Assembly (NCBI GenBank): GCA_902469555.1
Contig: CABRDB010000041.1
Span: 1 to 17,962 of the forward strand
Source of the DNA: an uncultured Collinsella sp.
Lineage (GTDB): Bacteria; Actinomycetota; Coriobacteriia; Coriobacteriales; Coriobacteriaceae
Direction of reading: 5' to 3'
DNA length: 17,962 nt
Position numbers and translations under genes: made by a program. Shown here one piece after another: positions 1 to 9,120 of the stretch (position 1 is its first letter; the number at the start of each line of letters is the position of its first letter). The notes under the pieces were generated by a model. That model was given only the letters and a program-made list of their open reading frames with translations. It did not search any database and was not told where the DNA came from.

Positions 1-71
1 CGGTAACGTTGCTGGTGGTTCTTGGGCATCGCTTGCTGGCGGGGTTCCTTATCTGAGTTGGGCTTAGCTGA

Positions 72-115
72 TGGGACCACTAGTCCCAATCGCTGTCCCG
101 CGCCTTTGGCGCGGG
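72..115. repeat. Two small hairpins downstream of the metal repressor gene
   Basis: Two perfect short inverted repeats lie just beyond the 3' end of the minus-strand repressor gene. TGGGAC (72-77) pairs with GTCCCA (83-88). CCCGCGCC (97-104) pairs with GGCGCGGG (108-115) around a TTT loop. The second is a strong 8-bp stem and could stop transcription of the repressor gene, but no T-run follows it on either strand, so it is not a canonical intrinsic terminator. I see no gene in 1-136. Confidence 0.45.
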
Positions 116-136
116 AGGCGCGCCGCTGCGGAAGTG

Positions 137-526
137 CTAGTCGGTCATTGTTGGCGCCGAAGCACCATCCCGTCCCAACATCGACCTTAGCTTCTCAAAG
201 CTTTCCTCGCTCAGGCAATGCTCCATGTGGCAGCCCTCTTGCGACGCGACCTCAGCCGAAACACCCGCATCCTCCAGCAGCCCCACGAAAAAGCAGTGAC
301 GCTCCCACATTTGACGAGCGACCTCCAGACCACGCTCCGTCAGATGAACGTCGCGCTTGCCCATTTCGACATAGCCGTTGCTCTCCAAGGTCGCCATGGC
401 CTTGGAAACGCTCGCCTTGGTTACGCCGAGGTACTCCGCAACGTCGATCGAGCGCACGATGCCCTGACGTTCCGACAGAACGTAGATCGATTCGAGATAG
501 TCTTCTCCGGATTCACGTAGGGCCAT
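137..526 (-). CDS. MntR/DtxR-family metal-dependent transcriptional repressor
   Basis: 129-aa DNA-binding repressor that senses Mn2+ or Fe2+ and would shut off metal-uptake genes. The N-terminal winged helix-turn-helix (about residues 1-70) includes the family-typical GEDYLESIYVL opening and the recognition segment VTKASVSKAMATLE. A dimerisation and metal-binding helix domain follows (about 70-118). The protein ends there, so it lacks the SH3-like domain of full-length DtxR/IdeR and has MntR-like length. Likely metal ligands are D9, E12, H77, C99, E102 and H103. D9 matches the MntR type, while the Cys in EGCHMEHCLS matches the DtxR type. The start at 526 has an AAAGG ribosome site 7 nt upstream. 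No metal transporter is adjacent, so the target is unknown. The AT-rich stretch upstream (about 541-660) probably holds its promoter. The family is secure; the metal specificity is not. Confidence 0.88.
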   Translation of the reverse strand: MALRESGEDYLESIYVLSERQGIVRSIDVAEYLGVTKASVSKAMATLESNGYVEMGKRDVHLTERGLEVARQMWERHCFFVGLLEDAGVSAEVASQEGCHMEHCLSEESFEKLRSMLGRDGASAPTMTD

Positions 527-655
527 GGGCCGCCTTTCGCGATGGCTTCTAGTTAGCCTTTGGATACTTTTACTTGATTTACTTTACCGCAAAAGTTGCC
601 CATGTCTTACTACGTTGTTTAAAAAGTTAACCGTGTTTCACAAAACGCACGAGGC

Positions 656-694
656 GAAAACAAAACGGGGACACGCCCCGCAAGGAGTGTCCCC
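656..694 (-). terminator. Intrinsic terminator after the HAD/ABC-F pair
   Basis: Read on the minus strand, GGGGACAC (694-687) pairs with GTGTCCCC (674-667) around a 12-nt loop, and GTTTTGTTTT follows. It lies 45 nt beyond the stop of the Cof-type HAD gene. The stem is built from the same GGGGAC-type repeat found elsewhere in the window, so the repeat may have been co-opted as a terminator. Confidence 0.6.
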
Positions 695-729
695 AACTGC
701 CGGCAGAAAAGGAACGTCCCCAGATGCCG
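664..729. repeat. GGGGAC/GTCCCC-type intergenic repeat (copy 1)
   Basis: A mosaic of short motifs that recur in other intergenic regions: AAGGAGTGTCCCC, the palindrome CTGCCGGCAG (697-706) and AAAAGGAACGTCCCCA. The same order of motifs appears at 17176-17220, and part of it at 13885-13905. In the 17191-17200 copy the central palindrome is GTGCCGGCAC, so its outer base pair has swapped while pairing is kept. Confidence 0.6.
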
Positions 730-738
730 AATCCGCAG

Positions 739-1509
739 CTACAGCAGGCCAAAGTGTTTGGCGGCGTTGTAGATGCCGTCGTCGTCCACGGCGGTCGTCA
801 CGTAGGTCGCCGCGGCCTTCACGGTATCCTGCGCGTTGCCCATGGCCACGCTCGTGCCCACGGCGGAAAACATCGACAGGTCGTTCTCGCCGTCGCCAAA
901 GGCGATCGCCTCGCTCGCGTCGATATCCAGCCGCTCGAGCGTCGCCGCCACGCCCAGGTCCTTGCCGCCGTTTGCCGGAATAATGTCGCAGAACAGATCG
1001 CACCAGCGCGTGGTGAGCGAATGCGACACGGCATCGGTCACGATATGCTCGTCGGCCGGGTCCACAAAGGCGCAGAACTGGTAAACCGGCGCGTCAAAAG
1101 CGTGCTCAAACGGCTCCTCGTGGTAGACAATTCCCGCATTGCTGCCGGCCGTCACCACGCGCTCGGACAGGCGGTTCACAAACGAGTTCTCGCCCTGCAT
1201 GCACAGCGAGTCGTAGCGCCCCTGCGCCACCTGGTCCACGATCACCGCAACGTCATCCGAATCAATCGGACAGCTGCGGTAAACCCCCTCGGCATCAAAG
1301 CAGTGCTGGCCCGAAAGCGTAATGTATGCATCCCAGCCCAGGTCGAACAGCCAATCGGGCATCTGGTAGGTCGGGCGACCCGTAGCAATCACGCATGCGA
1401 TCCCCTGCTCGTGAAAGCTGTCGAGCACCTGCTGCGCCGACGCCGGAATCCGGTGGGTCTTAAAGCTCAGCAGCGTGCCGTCGATATCGAAAAACGCGGC
1501 CTTGATCAT
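739..1509 (-). CDS. Cof-type HAD-IIB family sugar-phosphate phosphatase
   Basis: 256-aa cytosolic haloacid dehalogenase-type hydrolase, expected to remove phosphate from small metabolites such as sugar phosphates or pyridoxal phosphate. Motif I is DIDGTL with nucleophile D8 and acid D10. Motif II is ATGR (T43). The motif III lysine is K183 in GGKDLG, and motif IV is GDGENDLSM with D206 and D210. Between motifs II and III lies a large alpha/beta cap (about 85-180), the type IIB (Cof) arrangement. Length and motif spacing fit an intact protein. The gene begins 6 nt after the stop of the ABC-F gene, so the two are probably co-transcribed. The substrate cannot be read from sequence, because members of this family are promiscuous. 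Confidence 0.9.
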   Translation of the reverse strand: MIKAAFFDIDGTLLSFKTHRIPASAQQVLDSFHEQGIACVIATGRPTYQMPDWLFDLGWDAYITLSGQHCFDAEGVYRSCPIDSDDVAVIVDQVAQGRYDSLCMQGENSFVNRLSERVVTAGSNAGIVYHEEPFEHAFDAPVYQFCAFVDPADEHIVTDAVSHSLTTRWCDLFCDIIPANGGKDLGVAATLERLDIDASEAIAFGDGENDLSMFSAVGTSVAMGNAQDTVKAAATYVTTAVDDDGIYNAAKHFGLL

Positions 1510-1515
1510 CCTCGC

Positions 1516-3375
<1,860 letters not shown>

Positions 3376-3410
3376 ATGCCCTGCTCCTTCGTAGAAATTC
3401 AACGTTGTCC

Positions 3411-3419
3411 ATGATAGCA
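3411..3419 (-). promoter_or_regulatory. Candidate extended -10 promoter of the ABC-F gene
   Basis: On the minus strand TGCTATCAT reads as an extended -10 (TGn plus TATCAT), about 36 nt before the ABC-F start codon. No good -35 is present at 17 nt. The call rests on the -10 and its position only. Confidence 0.35.
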
Positions 3420-3445
3420 GCGAGCCCCACCCCAAACCACCACGA

Positions 3446-3468
3446 AGGCGCCTGTCCCCTTTGTGGCG
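3446..3468. repeat. Short GTCCCC-type repeat (copy 2, partial)
   Basis: CGCCTGTCCCCTTTGTG resembles the GGGGACAG motif of the other intergenic repeats. It lies in the leader of the ABC-F gene between the pst terminator and the candidate promoter. It is short and could be coincidental. Confidence 0.35.
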
Positions 3469-3487
3469 GTCGTTTCGGTCGCAGAGC

Positions 3488-3524
3488 AAAAAGGCGGGCC
3501 ATCTCCCAAAAGAGATGACCCGCC
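3488..3524 (-). terminator. Intrinsic terminator of the pst operon
   Basis: On the minus strand a 13-bp stem (3524-3512 with 3505-3493; one G-T wobble) closes a 6-nt loop and is followed by TTTTT. It lies 57 nt beyond the pstB stop. This is a textbook rho-independent terminator, and it ends the operon at pstB without phoU. Confidence 0.88.
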
Positions 3525-3580
3525 TCTCCAATCAGTCCCGCGACAACCGTGGCCGCCGCGGGCCCCAAGCATGTCCCGGA

Positions 3581-4453
3581 CTAGGAGAACATGCCGGTGA
3601 GGTAATCATTCAGCCGCTTATCCTTGGGCCGTTGGAAAATCTCGTCAGTTTCGTCGTACTCGACCATATCGCCCATGTAGAAGAACGCCGTGCGGTTGGA
3701 CACACGCGACGCCTGCTCCATGTTGTGCGTCACGATGACGATGGCGCGCTCGGCCACAATCGACGACATGAGGTCCTCGATCGCCAGCGTCGAGATGGGG
3801 TCGAGCGCCGAGCAGGGCTCGTCGAACAGAATCACGTCAGGGTTGAGCGCGAGCGTGCGCGCGATGCACAAACGCTGCTGCTGGCCGCCCGAAAGCGCGT
3901 AGGCGCTCTTGTCGAGCTTGTCCTTGACCTCGTCCCACAGTGCGGCACCACGCAAGCTCTCCTCGACCATGCGGTCGAGCTCGTCGCGGTCGGTGATGCC
4001 GTGGCGCTTGGGCGCAAACGTGATGTTGTCGCGAATGGACTTGCGGAACGGGTTGGGCTGCTGAAACACCATGCCAATGGAACGACGCAGCTCGTACGTG
4101 TTCTCGGTCTTGGTGTTCACGTTGCGCCCGCGGTAGTTGATCTCGCCCTCCACGCGGCAGCCGCGAATCTCGCGATTCATAAGGTTGAGGCTGCGCAAAA
4201 AGGTCGACTTACCGCAGCCCGAAGGCCCGATGAGCGCCGTGATCTCGCCCTTATGGAAGTCGAGCGACGTATTGTGCAGCGCATGGTGGTCGCCATAGTA
4301 CACGTTGACGTCCTTGGCGGAGAGCACGACCTCGTCGCTCACGGCCTTGCCGCTCACGCGCACGCGCCTCTCGCTCTCCCCCACGCTCGACAGAAAGTCC
4401 TGGGTGTCGGACGTGGCCGCCTCGGTTGCGGGCGTTGCATTCATATCGCTCAT
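3581..4453 (-). CDS. pstB: Phosphate ABC transporter ATP-binding protein PstB
   Basis: 290-aa ATPase that powers the high-affinity phosphate importer PstSCAB at the cytoplasmic face of the membrane. Visible motifs are Walker A GPSGCGKST (76-84), the Q-loop Q131 in MVFQQPNPF (typical of PstB), the signature ALSGGQQQR (187-194), Walker B ILFDEPCSALDP (208-219) and the H-loop His in VTHNM (H243). The end LNDYLTGMFS also fits PstB. The N-terminus carries about 40 residues before the ABC fold, which is longer than usual, so a later start cannot be excluded. The start codon overlaps the pstA stop by 4 nt (ATGA), which suggests translational coupling. It is the last gene of the operon. Confidence 0.96.
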   Translation of the reverse strand: MSDMNATPATEAATSDTQDFLSSVGESERRVRVSGKAVSDEVVLSAKDVNVYYGDHHALHNTSLDFHKGEITALIGPSGCGKSTFLRSLNLMNREIRGCRVEGEINYRGRNVNTKTENTYELRRSIGMVFQQPNPFRKSIRDNITFAPKRHGITDRDELDRMVEESLRGAALWDEVKDKLDKSAYALSGGQQQRLCIARTLALNPDVILFDEPCSALDPISTLAIEDLMSSIVAERAIVIVTHNMEQASRVSNRTAFFYMGDMVEYDETDEIFQRPKDKRLNDYLTGMFS

Positions 4454-5376
4454 TCGGCCGTCATCCTCCTTGCCAGTTGCTTGCCCACGATACGGGCGAC
4501 TACGTTAAACAGCAGCACGCAAATCATCAGCAGCGCCGCGGTGCCCCAAACGATCTGCTGGGCCTCGGGACTGCCCTCGCCATAGATCTTGTAGATGTGC
4601 ACGGCGAGCGACTCACCGGGACGGAACACGTTCCAGGCGCAGGTGGGACTCGACAGGTTAAAGCTCAAGAAGTTCAGGCGAACCGGCGAGCTCATGCCCG
4701 AGGTAAAGAGCAATGCTGCGGCCTCGCCAAACACGCGGCCGGCCGAAAGCACGATGCCCGTCACGATGGCAGGCATGGCCTCGGGGATCAGGATGTGCAG
4801 CGTGGCCTCCCAGCGAGTGAGGCCCATGGCCAGGCACGCATCGCGCTGGGCCTGCGGCACGTCCTCGAGCGCCTGCTGAATCACGCGCACCAGGATGGGA
4901 ATGTTGAACATGGTGAGCGCGACGGCGCCGGAGATGATGGAGTACTTCCAGCCCAGCTGCACCGAGAACACCAGAAAGCCGAACATGCCCACGACGATGG
5001 AAGGCAGCGAGGACAGCGTCTCGATGGCAGTGGAGGCGATGTCGCGGACGGGACCGTCGGGTGCGTACTCGACCAAAAAGACCGCGCCGCCCAGGCTGAT
5101 GGGCACCGAGATGATCAGGGTGATCAGCAGCAGGTAGAACGAGTCGAACAGCTGGTAGAGCACGCCGCCCTGCGTTCCGTTGGCGCGCGACGGCTCCGTG
5201 AGAAAGCCCGGCTGGAACAGCGTCGAGATGCCCTCGAACAGGATATAGGCCACCATGGAGACGACGATGAGCATGACGATGGCGACGATCGCCGTCAACA
5301 CGCCCGTGGCGAAGCGGTCCTGCTTTTGGACACGCCCGAGCCTCGCCTCGTCGATGTGGATACGCGTGCTAGCCAC
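4450..5376 (-). CDS. pstA: Phosphate ABC transporter permease PstA
   Basis: 308-aa inner-membrane permease, one of the two subunits forming the phosphate channel with PstC. A cytoplasmic N-terminus is followed by a first membrane span at about residues 26-50. Five further hydrophobic segments follow, giving the six spans of the family. The cytoplasmic coupling loop DVPQAQRDACLAMGLTRWEA (the EAA motif that contacts PstB) sits in the middle of the protein. The periplasmic stretch after span 1 (GISTLFQPGFLTE) is typical of PstA. Its start overlaps the pstC stop by 8 nt and its stop overlaps the pstB start, so translation is tightly coupled. Length is normal. Confidence 0.95.
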   Translation of the reverse strand: MASTRIHIDEARLGRVQKQDRFATGVLTAIVAIVMLIVVSMVAYILFEGISTLFQPGFLTEPSRANGTQGGVLYQLFDSFYLLLITLIISVPISLGGAVFLVEYAPDGPVRDIASTAIETLSSLPSIVVGMFGFLVFSVQLGWKYSIISGAVALTMFNIPILVRVIQQALEDVPQAQRDACLAMGLTRWEATLHILIPEAMPAIVTGIVLSAGRVFGEAAALLFTSGMSSPVRLNFLSFNLSSPTCAWNVFRPGESLAVHIYKIYGEGSPEAQQIVWGTAALLMICVLLFNVVARIVGKQLARRMTAE

Positions 5377-6277
5377 GAGCCTTCGCCCCCTTGCGGCCGA
5401 TAAGGTGGATAATCAGGATGAAGATGAGACTCATGCCCATCAGCAGCAGGCCGAGCGCCCACAGAACATCGTCTTGGGCCGAGCCCTCGGCATAGACTGC
5501 CATGGACGTGGTGAGCGTGGTGGTGATGGTGGACGCCGGCGACAGCAGCGACGTCGGCATGGCCTCGATGCCGCCGATGACCATGCGCACGGCGAGCGTC
5601 TCGCCAAAGGCGCGGGTCATGCCCAAGATAACCGCGGTTATGAGCGACGGCATGGCGGACTTGAGCACCACGTGCCAGATGGTCTGCCAGCGGGTGTAGC
5701 CCAGCGCGAGCGAGCCCTGGCGGTAGCCGTCGGGCACGGCGCGCAAGCCATCGACCGAAAGCGTGGTCATCGTCGGCAGAATCATGACCGCCAGCACGAT
5801 GGCGCCGGGCAAGATGCCCAGGCCCGTGCTCACGTGGAAAACGCTCTTCATAAGACCGACGACCACGTGAAAACCGATCAGGCCAAAGACGACCGAGGGG
5901 ATGCCGGTCAAAAGCTCAATGAGCGGCTGAAAGATCTTAGAGCCAAACTTAGGGCTAATCTCGACCGCAAAGATGGCAGAGCCGATGGCGATGGGCAGCG
6001 CGATAAGCGTGGAGAGCACCATGACCGCAAACGAGGTGACGATCAGGGGCAGGGCGCCGGTATAGGGCAGGCCGTTTTCGGCTGTGTTGGCCAGGTCCCA
6101 CTTGGTGCCGGTGAAAAACTCGACGACCGAGACGCCGTCCTTGACAAAAGCCGAGAGGCCCTTTTGGGCGACCATAAAGATGAGCGCGGCAACGACAAGC
6201 GTCACGAGCGCTACGCACGCGCCCGTGACGCCCAGGCCCACGTTCTCAAGGTCGCGCTTTGGCAGCTGTTTTGCCAT
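5369..6277 (-). CDS. pstC: Phosphate ABC transporter permease PstC
   Basis: 302-aa inner-membrane permease, partner of PstA. The first membrane span is at about residues 14-36, followed by a periplasmic loop rich in W/F (SVVEFFTGTKWDL) characteristic of PstC, then the remaining spans. The segment GIPSVVFGLIGFHVVV is a strong PstC signature. The coupling loop AVPDGYRQGSLALGYTRWQT (EAA motif) faces PstB. It starts 24 nt after pstS with a GGAAAGG ribosome site 6 nt before the ATG. Length and motifs are those of an intact subunit. Confidence 0.95.
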   Translation of the reverse strand: MAKQLPKRDLENVGLGVTGACVALVTLVVAALIFMVAQKGLSAFVKDGVSVVEFFTGTKWDLANTAENGLPYTGALPLIVTSFAVMVLSTLIALPIAIGSAIFAVEISPKFGSKIFQPLIELLTGIPSVVFGLIGFHVVVGLMKSVFHVSTGLGILPGAIVLAVMILPTMTTLSVDGLRAVPDGYRQGSLALGYTRWQTIWHVVLKSAMPSLITAVILGMTRAFGETLAVRMVIGGIEAMPTSLLSPASTITTTLTTSMAVYAEGSAQDDVLWALGLLLMGMSLIFILIIHLIGRKGAKARG

Positions 6278-6301
6278 TGCAAACCTTTCCGGGGCGATTA
6301 C

Positions 6302-7240
6302 TTATTTAGCAGAGACCTTGCCGCTGGCGTCCTTGACGACCTTCATGGCAGAGACGGGGATGAAGCCCTGCTCCTCGACGAGCTTGCCCTGGACGTCGTC
6401 GGAAAGCATGAACTCCAGGAAGGCCTTGGTGGCCTCGTCGGCGTCCTTGGAGCAGTACATGTGCTCGGTAGCCCAGATCTTGAAGGAGTCATCAGTGACA
6501 TTCTTGCTCTTGGGCTCGACGCCCTCGACCTTGATGGCGTTGAACTTGGAGTCATCGAAGTGCGAGAAGTCGAGGTAGGAGATGGCGTTATCGGTGCTGC
6601 CCATCTGAGTCTGGACGTCGCCGGACTTGTCGAGCTCGGCGTCGCCCTTAAAGTCGACGGCCTCGTCGCCAAAGACGGCGGCCTCGAAGGTGGCGCGGGT
6701 GCCGGAGCCGGCCTTGCGGTTGAGGACGACGATGGTGGCGTCGTCGCCGCCGACCTCCTTCCAGTTGGTGATCTGGCCAGAGAAGATGCCCTTGAGCTGC
6801 TCGAGGGACAGGTCGTCGACCGTCACGTTCTTGGAGACGACGGGACCCATGCCCACGACGGCGACCTCATGGTCGACGAGGTTCTTGACCTGGTCGGCCT
6901 CGAGCTTGGTCTCGGCGAAGACGTCGGAGTTGCCGATGGTGACGGTGCCGGCGGCAACAGCGGTCAGGCCCTTGCCCGAACCGTTACCCGAGCCGGAGAC
7001 GGAGACGTCCGGGTTGGCATCCATGAACTTCTCGGCAGCGGCCTCGACGAGAGCCTGGAACGAAGAGGCACCGTCGTAGGTCACCTCGCCGGAGACGGAC
7101 TCGGCAGCAGCGGCGCTACCCTTGTCGGCGGCGTCGGATGCGCCGGAGCCGCCGCAACCAACGAGACCGAGACCGACGATGCTGGCAAAACCACCAGCGA
7201 GGCCGAGGAACTGACGACGAGAATAAGCCTGATCGAGCAT
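6302..7240 (-). CDS. pstS: Phosphate-binding lipoprotein PstS with twin-arginine signal
   Basis: 312-aa extracytoplasmic phosphate receptor that delivers phosphate to PstCA. The N-terminus reads YSRRQFLGLAGGFASIVGLG followed by LVGC. It therefore combines a twin-arginine (Tat) motif with a lipobox whose Cys is residue 29, suggesting export in folded form and lipid anchoring. A Ser/Ala/Gly/Asp-rich linker follows to about residue 50. The phosphate-binding fold carries SGSGNGSGKGLTAVAAGTV and KAGSGTRATFE, the Ser/Thr/Arg anion-binding loops of the family. I chose the start at 7240 because AAGGAAG precedes it at proper spacing. Earlier in-frame ATGs at 7255 and 7273 would put 5 or 11 residues before the signal. 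It heads the pst operon, as is usual. Confidence 0.94.
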   Translation of the reverse strand: MLDQAYSRRQFLGLAGGFASIVGLGLVGCGGSGASDAADKGSAAAAESVSGEVTYDGASSFQALVEAAAEKFMDANPDVSVSGSGNGSGKGLTAVAAGTVTIGNSDVFAETKLEADQVKNLVDHEVAVVGMGPVVSKNVTVDDLSLEQLKGIFSGQITNWKEVGGDDATIVVLNRKAGSGTRATFEAAVFGDEAVDFKGDAELDKSGDVQTQMGSTDNAISYLDFSHFDDSKFNAIKVEGVEPKSKNVTDDSFKIWATEHMYCSKDADEATKAFLEFMLSDDVQGKLVEEQGFIPVSAMKVVKDASGKVSAK

Positions 7241-7433
7241 GATCTTCCTTTCATACATGCGACTCGCGGGCACCCCGCCCGCTTTGCTGTTTGGAAAGAT
7301 ACGGCCCCGATCGGGCGACGACCGCCTTATCTGCGGTTTCTTACGGGCTATTGATAGACCCTTACCGCAAGCTCTGCCCAGCCTTTACAAACGGATAACA
7401 ATCCAGCGCCGAACATGGCGCACCTTTTACACC

Positions 7434-7456
7434 AAAGGAACGTCCCCAATGACTAC
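7434..7456. repeat. GTCCCC-type intergenic repeat (copy 3)
   Basis: AAAGGAACGTCCCC continues into CAATGACTAC. The 18-nt tail at 7439-7456 is repeated with one change at 13967-13984 (AACGTCCCCAACGACTAC). In a third copy, at 17207-17239, the two halves are separated by an extra GTGCC-containing segment. Confidence 0.6.
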
Positions 7457-7469
7457 CCCACCGCAACAG

Positions 7470-7494
7470 AAAAAACCCGGGCCGAAGCACCGGG
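7470..7494 (-). terminator. Intrinsic terminator downstream of the dipeptidase gene
   Basis: On the minus strand CCCGG (94-90) pairs with CCGGG (80-76) around a 9-nt loop containing TTCG, and TTTTTT follows. It lies about 135 nt beyond the dipeptidase stop, after the large inverted repeat at 7530-7630. It separates that gene from the pst operon. Confidence 0.7.
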
Positions 7495-7529
7495 CTCGTA
7501 ATGCAAGTTTGTATCCAAGCAGGATATAG

Positions 7530-7630
7530 GGGTTTCCCAGGTGCCCGAGATTGCCCCGAAAGAGGAGCGCCGCGTACTTTGGTACGCAAGCGACGGTTTG
7601 AGGGGCAAGGTCGGGTGCCTGGGGAAGCCC
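7530..7630. repeat. Large structured inverted repeat at the dipeptidase 3' end
   Basis: Arms 7530-7557 and 7602-7630 are imperfect inverted complements over about 28 bp. Matching blocks include CCCAGG/CCTGGG, CCCGA/TCGGG and TTGCCCC/GGGGCAA. Inside, GCGTAC (7572-7577) pairs with GTACGC (7582-7587) around TTTG. The outer arm touches the dipeptidase stop codon. Several mismatches in the stem are G-T type, which suits an RNA fold rather than a DNA palindrome. The element precedes the T-run terminator, so it would lie in the 3' untranslated part of the message. I do not recognise it as a known RNA family. Confidence 0.6.
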
Positions 7631-9066
7631 TACAGCTCAAGTTCGTTGAGGCGCAGGATCGCCACGATATAAATCTTGAGCGCCTGCTTGAGCTGGTCCT
7701 CGTTGGCGCACTCGTTGGGGCCGTGCATCTGGCCGCCCCATGCGGGCAGCTCCAGGCCGGTCTCCTCGGGGCCAAACGAGACGGCGCGGGCAAAGTTGCG
7801 CGCGTACGTGCCGCCGCCCATGGCAAAGGGCTTGGCATGCTTGCCCGTAAACTCGTTATAGGTATCGATAAGCGCCTTCACGGCCGGATCGTCGGCAGAC
7901 ACCGAGAACGGCACCTTAGCGCGACCCAGCTGGCACGTCACGCCAAAACGGCCCACGAGCGGGTCGAGCTGCTCGCGGATGGTATCGGCACTCGTGCTGT
8001 CGGGGAAGCGCACGTCGATGACCTGCTCAATATGGCCATCCGCCACGCGGATGACGCCAGCGTTGCAGGTAAGCGGGCCAAACGCCGAGCTCGTCGCATC
8101 GATACCCAGGCCGCGGCCATAGGCGTCTGCATGTACAAAGGCCAGGAACTTGACGAACTCGTGCTCGGCAGGCGTCAGCAGGCGCTCGTCACGGGCACCA
8201 AACGCGTCCTCGGCCTCGCGCAGGTACGTCACGATCAGGCCGACGGCGTTGATCGTCCCCTCGGGCATCGAAGCGTGGCCGCCAATACCGTGGGCGAAAA
8301 TCTGCGCACGCCCGTTATCAAGCGCCGTGATCTCCAGGCGGTCGGCGTTCTCAACGGGCGCCGGCAGCTCATCGGCGGCAATCGCAAGCTCGCAGATGGA
8401 CTGCGACGGAATGGCGTTGCTCGCCTCGGCACCGCTCCAGGACACAATGCGCCCGCCGTCGATCTTGGGGCTCACAAACGTCGCCCCAAACTGGCCCTTC
8501 TCGGCATTGCAGACCGGGAACTCGGCATCGGGCGTAAACAAAAAGTCGGGGTCTGCGTGGTTCTCCAGATAATGGTGAACGTCGGACATGCCCACTTCCT
8601 CATCGCAGCCCAGCAGTGCGCGAAAGGTATAGCGCGGCACAATGCCGTGCTTGAGCAGGTAGGCACCGGCGTAGAGCGACAACACCGCCGGACCCTTGTC
8701 ATCAATCACGCCACGGCCGAGCAGCCATCCCTCGCGACGCTCCATCGCAAACGGGTCGGTGTTCCAGCCGGGGCCGGCGGGCACCACGTCCACGTGGCAG
8801 ATGGTCGCGAGCTGCTTGTCGCCGCGACCCGGGATATCGGCAATGCCCACATAGCCCTCGTCGTCGCTCGTCTGGTAGCCGAGCTTTTGCGCAATGCCGA
8901 GCGCGCAATCGAGCGCATCACGAACCGGGCGGCCAAACGGCGCGCTAGGCTCCGCATCGGCAGCAACGGCTACGGACAGATAACTCACCAGCTGCTCGAT
9001 ATCGGCGACGACATCCTCCCAGACCTCGTCGACATACTCAGCGACGCTCTGCTCCACCTGATTCAT
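7630..9066 (-). CDS. M20 family dipeptidase (PepV/Sapep-like)
   Basis: 478-aa metallopeptidase that probably cleaves dipeptides in the cytosol using two zinc ions. Metal-site motifs are HVDVVP (H91, D93), the bridging Asp in GRGVIDDKGP (D122/D123), the catalytic Glu pair in CDEEVGM (E156/E157) and D180 in TPDAEFPV. The late GGGTYAR motif and MHGPNE (ligand His) near the C-terminus complete the site and are typical of PepV. Length is close to PepV (about 470 aa). I chose the start at 9066 because TAAGGAGG lies 6 nt upstream; the ATG at 9111 lacks one. The upstream HAD gene ends 54 nt before it on the same strand, so they may share a transcript. The final residues NELEL overlap the start of a structured 3' repeat. 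Confidence 0.92.
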   Translation of the reverse strand: MNQVEQSVAEYVDEVWEDVVADIEQLVSYLSVAVAADAEPSAPFGRPVRDALDCALGIAQKLGYQTSDDEGYVGIADIPGRGDKQLATICHVDVVPAGPGWNTDPFAMERREGWLLGRGVIDDKGPAVLSLYAGAYLLKHGIVPRYTFRALLGCDEEVGMSDVHHYLENHADPDFLFTPDAEFPVCNAEKGQFGATFVSPKIDGGRIVSWSGAEASNAIPSQSICELAIAADELPAPVENADRLEITALDNGRAQIFAHGIGGHASMPEGTINAVGLIVTYLREAEDAFGARDERLLTPAEHEFVKFLAFVHADAYGRGLGIDATSSAFGPLTCNAGVIRVADGHIEQVIDVRFPDSTSADTIREQLDPLVGRFGVTCQLGRAKVPFSVSADDPAVKALIDTYNEFTGKHAKPFAMGGGTYARNFARAVSFGPEETGLELPAWGGQMHGPNECANEDQLKQALKIYIVAILRLNELEL

Positions 9067-9120
9067 GGACTGCCTCCTTACCAATGAGCGACGGGTACGC
9101 CCGCCCCTCACATCAAGTAC

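Larger units (their letters stand above)
7241..7629. other. Intergenic region between pstS and the dipeptidase gene
   Basis: 389 bp without a supported gene. From right to left it holds a structured inverted repeat on the dipeptidase 3' end (7530-7630), an intrinsic terminator (7470-7494), a GTCCCC-type repeat (7434-7456) and the pst leader with a small perfect hairpin (GCGGGC 7266-7271 with GCCCGC 7277-7282). The stretch 7283-7433 must contain the pst promoter. I could not identify a convincing Pho box or -35/-10 pair there. Confidence 0.6.

Noticed and set aside
541..640. AT-rich region upstream of the metal repressor as an MntR/IdeR operator
   Set aside because: It has direct AAGTAA repeats and one TTAGCC-like half-site but no palindrome matching a known box. 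It was left as a probable promoter region only.
5255..7354. A very long plus-strand open frame (699 codons) opposite the pst genes
   Set aside because: It is antisense to pstA, pstC and pstS, which have clear domains. The His/Arg/Gly/Asp-rich product is what GC-rich codon bias yields on the opposite strand, and no ribosome site or domain is seen.
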